Origin: Deltaproteobacteria bacterium
GTDB taxonomy: Bacteria; Desulfobacterota; Desulfobulbia; Desulfobulbales; UBA5123
DNA: 17,322 bases
Direction of reading: 5' to 3'
Assembly: GCA_021788685.1 (NCBI GenBank)
Contig: JAJYKH010000020.1
Coordinates: forward strand, 1 to 17,322
Made by a program: the position numbers and the translations under genes
Shown here: in pieces, positions 1 through 5,829 of the stretch
How the letters are laid out: every line of letters starts with the position of its first letter
Numbering within the stretch: the stretch's first letter is position 1
The notes under the pieces: generated by a model
What the model was told of the DNA's origin: nothing
Database searches by the model: none
The model's input: the letters and a program-made list of their open reading frames with translations, nothing else

Positions 1-96
1 CTGAGCGCGCGGCGGGTGGTGACCTTCAAACCCTCCGGCATCCTGCGGGCGCGCATCAACGAAGCCTCCGCCCGGGAAAAGGAGCTGGTGAGCTGA
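1..96 (+). CDS. HU/IHF-family DNA-binding protein, C-terminal fragment
   Basis: Only the last 31 codons and a TGA stop are inside the window; the frame is open from base 1. The residues RRVVTFKPSGILRARIN match the C-terminal end of the bacterial HU/IHF fold, where a basic strand followed by F-K-P/A-S/G and a final helix ending in R/K-x-x-V/I-N is typical (family knowledge). Such proteins are small homo- or heterodimers that bend DNA in the nucleoid. The end, EASAREKELVS, is a short charged tail beyond the usual final helix. A strong terminator follows 34 bases after the stop, so the gene ends its own transcription unit and is probably not co-transcribed with the lipid A genes. Which paralogue it is (HU, IHF-alpha or IHF-beta) cannot be decided from this fragment. 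Confidence 0.75.
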   Translation: MSARRVVTFKPSGILRARINEASAREKELVS

Positions 97-130
97 GGGC
101 GTTCCCAGCGGTAGTCCGCGGAGAATTGGG

Positions 131-164
131 AAGACGGGTTGCCTGCCGGCAACCCGTCTTTTTT
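131..164 (+). terminator. Rho-independent terminator after the HU-like gene
   Basis: A perfect 13-bp inverted repeat, AAGACGGGTTGCC (131-143) and GGCAACCCGTCTT (148-160), has a 4-base TGCC loop and runs directly into six T residues (159-164). This is a textbook intrinsic terminator on the plus strand. It separates the HU-like gene from lpxD, so lpxD needs either read-through or a promoter in the short 165-207 stretch, where I see no clear one. Confidence 0.95.
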
Positions 165-207
165 GTCCGACCCGCGGGCTGGTGCAAACCCAACCGGGGC
201 ATTGATC

Positions 208-1266
208 ATGGGAGTCGAAGAAAGCTTGTCCCGCCTGGCGGAAATGGTGGATGGAGAGCTGCTGGGCGATTCGGGGGTGCGGGTCCGCGGCGTGAACGAG
301 CTTGCGGCCGCGGGCGAGGAAGAGATTACCTTCATCACCCACCCGCGGCTGGCAACCGAGGCGGCGGCCTCCCGGGCGGCGGCGGTGATCGTCCCCCGTG
401 GGGTGGAGCTGCCCGGAAAGCCGGCCATCCGGGTAAAAGACCCTTATCTGGCGGTCGCCGTCATCCACAACCACTTCCTGCATCGGCCCTTTGCGGCGGC
501 CGGCATCCACCCCCGGGCCCATGTCGGCCCGGAATGCCGGGTCCCGGCCGAGGTCTCCATCGGCCCTTCGGCGGTCCTCGGCACGGGAGTGGTGCTGGGG
601 AAGCGGGTGACCGTCGGGCCGGGGACGGTCATCGGCGATCATGCTTTCATCGGCGATGACTGCGTGCTCCACGCCAATGTCACCATCTATGCTCACAGCC
701 GCCTGGGCCGGCGGGTCATCGTGCACAGCGGCGCGGTGATCGGCAGCGACGGGTTCGGCTACGCCACCGATGATCGGGGCCGTCACGTGAAACGGCCGCA
801 CGTGGGGAGCGTCGAGATCGAAGACGACGTGGAGATCGGCGCCAACGTCTGCATCGACCGGGGCACCTTCGGCAAGACGGTGGTCCGGGAAGGGGCCAAG
901 ATCGACAACCTGGTGCAGCTCGCCCATAACGTGGTGGTGGGCGAGCGTTCCCTCCTGGTTTCCCAGGTGGGGATCGCGGGCAGCACGACCCTGGGCCGGG
1001 GTGTGGTGCTGGGCGGCCAGGTAGGGGTGGCCGGCCACCTGGAGCTGGGGGACCGGGTCATGGTCGGGGCCAAGTCGGGCGTGCACAACAGCCAGCAGCC
1101 GGGTGCGGTGATTTCGGGGATTCCCGCCATTGCCCATAAAAAATGGCTGCTCGCCGTTTCGGCCTTTCAAAAGATGCCGGAATTGATTAAAGAGATACGC
1201 ACCCTCCGGAAGAAGGTGGCGGGCCTTCTTCAGGAGCATCCGGCCGGGGAACCGGATGCGGAGTAA
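208..1266 (+). CDS. lpxD: UDP-3-O-(3-hydroxyacyl)glucosamine N-acyltransferase LpxD
   Basis: Third step of lipid A synthesis: it transfers an R-3-hydroxyacyl chain from ACP to the 2-amino group of UDP-3-O-acyl-GlcN in the cytoplasm. The product is 352 residues (E. coli LpxD is 341). An N-terminal uridine-binding domain (about 1-100) precedes a left-handed beta helix of hexapeptide repeats (about 103-300; many [IV]G-x-x-x-x turns) and a C-terminal helical segment (about 313-343). The segment KIDNLVQLAHNVVVG contains His240, which aligns with the catalytic His239 of E. coli. ATG 208 was chosen because the protein then begins at the usual N-terminus; an in-frame ATG at 139 lies inside the terminator hairpin and would add 23 unrelated residues. 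The Shine-Dalgarno is weak (GGGG at 196-199). It leads the lpxD-fabZ-lpxA-lpxI cluster; fabZ starts 34 bases after its stop. Confidence 0.96.
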   Translation: MGVEESLSRLAEMVDGELLGDSGVRVRGVNELAAAGEEEITFITHPRLATEAAASRAAAVIVPRGVELPGKPAIRVKDPYLAVAVIHNHFLHRPFAAAGIHPRAHVGPECRVPAEVSIGPSAVLGTGVVLGKRVTVGPGTVIGDHAFIGDDCVLHANVTIYAHSRLGRRVIVHSGAVIGSDGFGYATDDRGRHVKRPHVGSVEIEDDVEIGANVCIDRGTFGKTVVREGAKIDNLVQLAHNVVVGERSLLVSQVGIAGSTTLGRGVVLGGQVGVAGHLELGDRVMVGAKSGVHNSQQPGAVISGIPAIAHKKWLLAVSAFQKMPELIKEIRTLRKKVAGLLQEHPAGEPDAE

Positions 1267-1300
1267 GAACCCGGACGCAAGCTGTCGAGGAGGAGAAGAG

Positions 1301-1747
1301 ATGAACGCCAATTCCAAGCCGATCGATATCAACGGCATCTTGAGCCTGCTGCCCCACCGGTATCCCTTCGTCCTGGTGGACCGCATCCTGGAAGTGGAGG
1401 AGGGGCAGCGGATCGTGGGGTTGAAGAACGTCACCATGAACGAAAATTTTTTCCAGGGCCATTTCCCGTCCCAACCGGTGATGCCGGGGGTCCTGATCAT
1501 GGAGGGCATGGCCCAGGTCGGGGCCATTCTCGCCTACCTGTCCGACCCGGAGTCGGTCGGCAGCAAGCTGGTCTACTTCGCAGGCATGGACGGGGTCCGC
1601 TTCCGGCAGAAGGTGGTGCCCGGCGATCAGCTCATCTTCGAGCTCACCATGAACAAGCGGAAGGCGAGGATGTGGAAGCTCGACGGCAAGGCTTTCGTGA
1701 ACGAGAAAGTGGCGGCCGAGGGTCAGCTCATGGCCACCTTCGCCTGA
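1301..1747 (+). CDS. fabZ: 3-hydroxyacyl-[ACP] dehydratase FabZ
   Basis: Dehydrates (3R)-hydroxyacyl-ACP to trans-2-enoyl-ACP in type II fatty acid elongation, and competes with LpxA/LpxD for hydroxyacyl-ACP, which explains its place between them. The product is 148 residues (E. coli 151), a single hot-dog fold. Visible motifs are LLPHRYPFVLVDRI (about 16-29), GHFP with His54, and MPGVLIMEGMAQ with Glu68; His54 and Glu68 are the expected catalytic pair. The start at ATG 1301 is supported by a strong AGGAGGAG-type ribosome site just upstream (about 1287-1297); an in-frame ATG at 1256 overlaps lpxD and would add 15 residues not found in the family. The 111-bp gap to lpxA shows no recognisable gene. 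Confidence 0.96.
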   Translation: MNANSKPIDINGILSLLPHRYPFVLVDRILEVEEGQRIVGLKNVTMNENFFQGHFPSQPVMPGVLIMEGMAQVGAILAYLSDPESVGSKLVYFAGMDGVRFRQKVVPGDQLIFELTMNKRKARMWKLDGKAFVNEKVAAEGQLMATFA

Positions 1748-1858
1748 AGCCGCCGGACTGCCCTTCTCCGCGGCTGTGGAAACGATCCGCGCCGTCCCGT
1801 TCCCCCTAACGAAAAATTCATGCGGCCCTGCCGCAAGGAATCCGAAAGGCATCTCTCG

Positions 1859-2659
1859 ATGAAAATCCATCCCACTGCCATCATCGACCCTACAGCCGAG
1901 ATCGACAGTACGGCCGCAGTTGGGCCCTATGCGGTCATCGGGCCGGAGGTGCGCATCGGCGCCGGCTGCGAGATCGGCCCCCATGCGGTGATCAGCGGCC
2001 CGACCACCATGGGCGCCGGCAACCGGATCGGGGCCTTCGCCAGCATCGGCGGCGATCCCCAGGACCTCAAATTCCAGGGCGAGCGCGTCGAGCTCGTCAT
2101 GGGGGACAACAACACCATCCGGGAATACGTTTCCATCCACCGGGGCACCGCGAGCGGCCACCGCCGGACCACCATCGGCAGCGACAACCTGTTCATGGCT
2201 TACGCCCATGTCGCCCATGACTGCGTCATCGGCAACCGGGTGATCCTGGCCAACGCCGCCACTCTGGGCGGCCACGTGGAGATCGCGGACAAGGCCACCC
2301 TGGGCGGGCTGGTGGCGGTCCACCAGTTCACCCGGATCGGCGCCCACGCTTACATCGGGGGCATGTCCGGCATCAGCAAGGACATCCCCCCTTACATCAT
2401 CGTGGCCGGCATCCGCAACCAGATGCGGGTGACCGGCATCAACAAGGTAGGTCTCCAGCGGAGCGGCTTCGACGAGGAGACCATCCGGAAGCTGAGCAAG
2501 GCCTTCCGGATCATCTTCCGCACCCCCGGCCTCCTCCTGGAGGAGGCCCTCGAGAAGGTCCAGGCCGAGCTCCCCGACTGCGGGCCGGTGCAGCATCTGG
2601 TGGCGTTCTTCCGCAGCTCGTCGCGGCCGGTGGTCAGAGCCAGCGGTCATGGCGAGTAA
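1859..2659 (+). CDS. lpxA: UDP-N-acetylglucosamine 3-O-acyltransferase LpxA
   Basis: First committed step of lipid A synthesis: it moves R-3-hydroxyacyl from ACP to the 3-OH of UDP-GlcNAc. The product is 266 residues (E. coli 262). Left-handed beta helix repeats span about 2-185, followed by a C-terminal helical domain (about 196-255). Segment MAYAHVAHDC holds His117 and His120, matching E. coli His122 and catalytic His125; His155 in VAVHQF matches His160. Gly168 in YIGGMSG aligns with E. coli Gly173, the residue that sets acyl-chain length. ATG 1859 starts at the family N-terminus (MKIHPTAIID); an in-frame ATG at 1820 would add 13 unlike residues. A GAAAGG at 1844-1849 may serve as ribosome site. 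The last 12 bases lie in a 13-bp direct repeat found again at the lpxI start. Confidence 0.97.
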   Translation: MKIHPTAIIDPTAEIDSTAAVGPYAVIGPEVRIGAGCEIGPHAVISGPTTMGAGNRIGAFASIGGDPQDLKFQGERVELVMGDNNTIREYVSIHRGTASGHRRTTIGSDNLFMAYAHVAHDCVIGNRVILANAATLGGHVEIADKATLGGLVAVHQFTRIGAHAYIGGMSGISKDIPPYIIVAGIRNQMRVTGINKVGLQRSGFDEETIRKLSKAFRIIFRTPGLLLEEALEKVQAELPDCGPVQHLVAFFRSSSRPVVRASGHGE

Positions 2660-2660
2660 G
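2648..2660 (+). repeat. 13-bp direct repeat, left copy (lpxA stop)
   Basis: CATGGCGAGTAAG covers the last codons and TAA stop of lpxA. The identical 13 bases recur at 2886-2898, where they contain the ATG of lpxI. The match stops at both ends (T versus C before, G versus A after). This is what a target-site duplication around the 225-bp insert would look like. Confidence 0.9.
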
Positions 2661-2885
2661 GGTGCATCCTGCTTTGTCAGCGGCCTGTCCGCATACCTGG
2701 TGTTTAGAGCCCCTGCCCGAGAATCGGGCACAGGGGCTCTTATCCTGCCTTGCGGGGATAGCGGACAGGCCGGTTTTGTCGGCACTGCTGCTGACGCTGA
2801 TCGCTAGCATCTGCACCACCCTGTAACCGCTTACAACCGTGGGTGCAAACGCGGTTATGTGGTACTTACCCCTATGATCAGTTCC
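2661..2885. mobile_element. Non-coding palindromic insert (MITE/REP-like) between lpxA and lpxI
   Basis: A 225-bp stretch without a gene, bounded exactly by the 13-bp direct repeats. It is built from nested palindromes: CGGCCTGTCCGC (2681-2692) pairs with GCGGACAGGCCG (2761-2772), enclosing the hairpin at 2706-2740; GGTGCA (2661-2666) is mirrored by TGCACC (2812-2817); and TAACCGC (2824-2830) pairs with GCGGTTA (2851-2857). The 20 bases 2669-2688 recur exactly, inverted, at 11919-11938, and CTAGCATCTGC (2803-2813) recurs at 12690-12700, so it belongs to a dispersed family. It has no coding capacity for a transposase, so movement would have to be in trans. Calling it mobile is inference from the flanking duplication; an alternative is a duplication of the junction by recombination. 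Confidence 0.7.
2706..2740 (+). terminator. Strong hairpin inside the lpxA-lpxI insert, possible terminator
   Basis: AGAGCCCCTG-CCCGA (2706-2720) pairs with TCGGG-(CA)-CAGGGGCTCT (2724-2740), a 15-bp stem with a 2-base bulge and a GAA loop. The following bases, TATCCT, are not a proper T run, so intrinsic termination would be weak; it may instead pause polymerase or stabilise the upstream mRNA end. Its position means it could partly uncouple lpxI from lpxA. Confidence 0.5.
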
Positions 2886-2898
2886 CATGGCGAGTAAG
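2886..2898 (+). repeat. 13-bp direct repeat, right copy (lpxI start)
   Basis: CATGGCGAGTAAG, identical to 2648-2660. It contains the lpxI start (ATG GCG AGT AAG). Collapsing the two copies gives CATGGCGAGTAAG once, in which the lpxI ATG overlaps the lpxA stop, the arrangement expected of translationally coupled neighbours. Confidence 0.9.
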
Positions 2899-3720
2899 AT
2901 CGGGATCGTCGCCGGCGGCGGCCAGTTCCCCCTGCTTTTCGCCCAAGCCGCCCGGCGGGAAGGGCGGCAGGTGGTGGTGGTCGCCCACCGGGGCGAATCG
3001 CGCCCCGATTTGGCGGCCGCGGCCGATCGGCTTTACTGGATCAAGCTCGGCCAGCTCGGGAAGATCATCTCCTATTTCAAGAAGGAAAAGGTCGGTGAAG
3101 CGGTCTTCGTGGGGACGATCACCAAGACCAGGATCTTCCGGGACATCCGCCCGGACTGGCGCGGACTCAGCCTGTGGCGCCGGATCCGCATCCGCCAGGA
3201 CGACGCCATTCTCCGGGCCATCGCCGACGAGCTCGAAAAAGAGGGGATCCGGGTCCGCGAATCGACCCTGTATCTCAAGCAGCTCCTCTTTCCCCGGGGG
3301 GTGCTCACCCGGCGGGAGCCGGCCCCCGACCAGATCGAGGACATCCGGTTCGGCTGGAAGGTGGCCCGCGCCATCGGGGCGCTCGACATCGGCCAGTGCG
3401 TGGTGGTGCGGGACCGGACGGTCCTGGCGGTGGAGGCCATCGAGGGCACCGATGCCGCCGTCGAGCGGGGAGGGAGGCTTGCCGGGGAAAGGGCGGTGGT
3501 GGTCAAGGTCAAGAAGCCTATCCAGGACTTCCGGTTCGACCTGCCGGCCATCGGTCTCCAGACCATCGCCACCATGCAGAAAGTGAAAGCCGGCGTGCTG
3601 GCGGTGGAAACCGGCCAGGCGCTGCTTTTCGACGGCGAAGCGGTGGTGCGCGAGGCGGACAGATCGGGTATGGTGATCGTCGGCATCGAGGAGCAGGCGG
3701 ACGGTTCGCTTGTTTTTTAG
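2887..3720 (+). CDS. lpxI: UDP-2,3-diacylglucosamine pyrophosphatase LpxI
   Basis: Hydrolyses UDP-2,3-diacyl-GlcN to lipid X and UMP, the fourth lipid A step; LpxI (formerly DUF1009) replaces LpxH in alpha- and many deltaproteobacteria. The product is 277 residues, the usual size. N-terminal domain: IGIVAGGGQFPLLFAQAA (about 5-22) with the family's glycine-rich start, then KLGQLGKIISYFK (about 53-65). C-terminal domain: VVKVKKPIQDFRFDLPAIG (205-223) with the conserved aspartates Asp214 and Asp218 near the catalytic region, then QTIATMQ and a G-V-L-A-V-E-T-G segment. ATG 2887 is the family start, but no Shine-Dalgarno precedes it (GATCAGTTCCC). The 13-bp duplication suggests it was once translated by overlap with the lpxA stop. 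The usual downstream partner lpxB is not in the window. Confidence 0.95.
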   Translation: MASKIGIVAGGGQFPLLFAQAARREGRQVVVVAHRGESRPDLAAAADRLYWIKLGQLGKIISYFKKEKVGEAVFVGTITKTRIFRDIRPDWRGLSLWRRIRIRQDDAILRAIADELEKEGIRVRESTLYLKQLLFPRGVLTRREPAPDQIEDIRFGWKVARAIGALDIGQCVVVRDRTVLAVEAIEGTDAAVERGGRLAGERAVVVKVKKPIQDFRFDLPAIGLQTIATMQKVKAGVLAVETGQALLFDGEAVVREADRSGMVIVGIEEQADGSLVF

Positions 3721-3737
3721 CGGTCAGCTGGTAGCTC

Positions 3738-3912
3738 TCCATGACGATCTCGCAAAAAGCCATCACTGCAGCCAAGATGGCTAAGCACAAAAGGTTCGAT
3801 ATACAAGGCGCGGTGGTGTTGCGAAAGCGGAGACGTACATCAGGTACGTCGAGCATTTGGCGACCCGCCGCAACGCCGTAGATCGGACTTTTTGCGACGC
3901 CATCATCCATGA
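3738..3912. repeat. Dispersed TCGCAAAAAG-ended palindromic element between lpxI and the nucleotidyltransferase gene
   Basis: A non-coding element of about 160 bp fills the gap. Its ends are imperfect inverted repeats: ATGACGATCTCGCAAAAAG (3741-3759) against ATGATGGCGTCGCAAAAAG read on the minus strand from 3906 (15 of 19 identical). An inner palindrome is GACGTAC (3832-3838) / GTACGTC (3844-3850). The right 43 bases (3864-3906, minus strand) recur at 17280-17322 with two mismatches, so the element is dispersed. The 7-mer TCCATGA flanks it at 3738-3744 and 3906-3912; the right copy holds the start codon of the next gene. From memory, similar repeats with TTTTTGCGA and a GTAC-rich centre are common in Geobacter-type genomes; this could not be checked. 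No ORF inside looks real. Confidence 0.8.
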
Positions 3913-4778
3913 AAGCCATGATCCTTGCCGCCGGCCTGGGCACCAGGCTGCGGCCCCATTCCCTCCTGCGGCCCAAGCCCCTGTTTCCGGTGCTCGGCCG
4001 GCCACTCCTGCTGCGGCACGTGGACAGGCTGCGGGCGGCGGGGTTCGGCCCCATGGTGGTGAACGCCCATCACCTGCGGGAGCAGATCGTGACCCTCCTG
4101 GCCGGGGAGCCCGACATCATCGTCCAGGAGGAGGAGACCATCCTGGGCACCGGCGGCGGCGTCCGCCTGGCCGCCCCCCATTTCGGCGGCGAGCCGGCCC
4201 TGGTGATCAACGGCGACATCGACCACGATCTCGATCTCGGCTGGGTCTACCGGCAGCACTGCGCCTCGGAGGCGACGGCCACCCTGGTCCTCCACGATTG
4301 CCCGCGGTTCAACACCGTGGAGGTGGCCCCCGACGGCCGCATCCTGGGCTTCGGCGGCCCTGGCCCGGCCGCGGGGAACCGGCTGCTTGCCTTCACCGGC
4401 ATCCAGGTGCTCGATCCCGCCATCCTGGAGCTGGTCCCGCCCGGCGTCTGCGCCAGCATCATCGACTGCTACCGGGACGTGATCCGGCAGGGGGGCAGGG
4501 TGCAGGCCCTGGTGGCGAAGGACCATTTCTGGACCGACATGGGCACCCCCGCCGATTACCTGGCCCTGCACGAAAAGCTCCTCACGGGCGGGGGGGAATC
4601 TTCCCCGTTTTTGGTGGCGGAAGGCGCCGTGCTCGGCGAGGGCGTCCGGCTGGAGGGCTGGGCGGCCATCGGCGCCGGGGCACGGATCGGCGCCGGCGCA
4701 TCGCTCGCCAGGGTGGTGGTGTGGGACGGGGCCGAAGTCGCCCCGGGAGAACGGCATGCGGACACCATCATCACCTGA
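3909..4778 (+). CDS. Sugar-1-phosphate nucleotidyltransferase, MurU-like
   Basis: Transfers an NMP from NTP to a sugar 1-phosphate. The product is 289 residues. The Rossmann-like catalytic domain opens with MILAAGLGTRLRPHS and RPKPLFP (residues 4-27; nucleotide-binding loop with Arg13 and Lys23), then ILGTGGGV (78-85), NGDIDHD (101-107; metal-binding Asp103) and FWTDMGTPADY (207-217). A short hexapeptide-repeat tail follows (about 236-280). It overlaps an APH-type kinase by 23 bases; this pairing is that of Pseudomonas murU-amgK, giving UDP-MurNAc from recycled MurNAc. Pseudomonas MurU is about 223 residues and lacks the tail, so another sugar is possible. The start follows from the family N-terminus, but the ATG abuts the repeat and has no Shine-Dalgarno. 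The nucleotidyltransferase fold is certain; the substrate is inference. Confidence 0.85.
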   Translation: MKAMILAAGLGTRLRPHSLLRPKPLFPVLGRPLLLRHVDRLRAAGFGPMVVNAHHLREQIVTLLAGEPDIIVQEEETILGTGGGVRLAAPHFGGEPALVINGDIDHDLDLGWVYRQHCASEATATLVLHDCPRFNTVEVAPDGRILGFGGPGPAAGNRLLAFTGIQVLDPAILELVPPGVCASIIDCYRDVIRQGGRVQALVAKDHFWTDMGTPADYLALHEKLLTGGGESSPFLVAEGAVLGEGVRLEGWAAIGAGARIGAGASLARVVVWDGAEVAPGERHADTIIT

Positions 4779-5829
4779 GACACTGCAAGAGAGCCGGGAC
4801 CAGGAGCTGGTCCTCGCCCTGTTGCGTCGCGAAGGGCTGGCCTCCGGCACGGTTGGCCTTGTCCCGCTCGGGGGCGACGGCTCCGACCGGCGATTTTTCC
4901 GCGTCACCCGGGACCACGGGCCGGGGCTGGTGGCGGTCCTCCCCTCGCCGACCCTGCCCCGGGCGCGGGCCGAGGCGCGGTCGGCCTTCCTCATCGGCCG
5001 TCACCTGCACGCCCGGGGGGTGCCGGTGCCGGCCATCCTCGGCTATAGCGAGGACGAGGGGCTCATTCTCTTCGAGGACCTGGGAACCGTCCTCCTTCAC
5101 GAGGTGATCAAGCGGCTGGCCGGCCGTCCCGGGGAAATCCTCGGCTGGTACCGCAAGGCGGTTGACGCCCTCATCCGGCTGCAGCTCGACGGCGGCCACG
5201 GCTTCGATCCGGATTTCTGCTGGGACGGCGGCCGGTACGACGTCCCGCTCATGCTGGAGCGGGAGTCCGGCTACTTCCTCCACGCCTTCTGCCGCGACCT
5301 TCTCGGGCTGGGGGAGGGGCCTCCCGGCCTGGCCGCCGAATTCCAGGCGATCGCGGCGCGGGCGGCGGCGGAGCCCGCCAATACCCTGCTCCATCGGGAC
5401 TTCCAGTGCCGCAATTTGATGGTCAGGGGTGGCGAGGTGGTGATCATCGATTTCCAGGGCGCCCGGTTGGGGCCGCTGGGCTACGATCTCGCCTCCCTGC
5501 TCCTCGATCCCTACGCCGGGCTTTTCCCGGAGCTGCAGGAGGAGATCCTTCGTTACTATATCGAGGCCCTGGGGCGCCGCCTGCCCATCGATGGCAGCCG
5601 TTTCCGGGAGGGCTACTTCTTCCTCCGGCTTCAGCGCAACCTCCAGATCATCGGCGCCTACGCCTTCCTGTCCGGGCAGAAGGGGAAGCCCTTCTTCCGC
5701 CAGTTCCTGCTTCCGGCCCTGGCCACGCTCGATTCCCACCTGCGGCAGCCGGCGGGGGCGGCGTTCCCCTGCCTGCGGGCACTCGCGGCAGACTGCCTGG
5801 CACGTCTGACTCAGCAGGAGACCCCGTGA
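4756..5829 (+). CDS. APH-fold sugar kinase, AmgK-like
   Basis: Predicted small-molecule kinase of 357 residues with the aminoglycoside-phosphotransferase/choline-kinase fold. N-lobe: PLGGDGSDRRFFRV (37-50), the glycine/serine-rich region seen in AmgK-type anomeric kinases, and GLILFEDLG (102-110) near the hinge. C-lobe: LLHRDFQCRNLM (211-222) with catalytic Asp215 and Asn220, then VIIDFQGARLGPLGYDLASL (229-248) with metal-binding Asp232. The D-F-Q and G-P-x-x-Y-D-x-A-S-L signatures resemble Pseudomonas AmgK, which phosphorylates MurNAc/GlcNAc at C1. The coupling with the nucleotidyltransferase (23-bp overlap, GGGAG ribosome site at 4743-4747) supports a two-step route, sugar to sugar-1-P to NDP-sugar. 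Antibiotic resistance is an unlikely role in this context. The final codons overlap the der start (GTGA). Confidence 0.85.
   Translation: MRTPSSPETLQESRDQELVLALLRREGLASGTVGLVPLGGDGSDRRFFRVTRDHGPGLVAVLPSPTLPRARAEARSAFLIGRHLHARGVPVPAILGYSEDEGLILFEDLGTVLLHEVIKRLAGRPGEILGWYRKAVDALIRLQLDGGHGFDPDFCWDGGRYDVPLMLERESGYFLHAFCRDLLGLGEGPPGLAAEFQAIAARAAAEPANTLLHRDFQCRNLMVRGGEVVIIDFQGARLGPLGYDLASLLLDPYAGLFPELQEEILRYYIEALGRRLPIDGSRFREGYFFLRLQRNLQIIGAYAFLSGQKGKPFFRQFLLPALATLDSHLRQPAGAAFPCLRALAADCLARLTQQETP

Noticed and set aside
1187..2785. 532-codon minus-strand frame opposite fabZ and lpxA
   Set aside because: A shadow of conserved plus-strand genes; its His/Asp-rich translation mirrors the codon pattern of the real genes.
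4756..5829. APH-fold kinase as an aminoglycoside resistance gene
   Set aside because: The gene is fused by overlap to a sugar nucleotidyltransferase and to der, with normal base composition; the motifs fit AmgK-like sugar kinases better.
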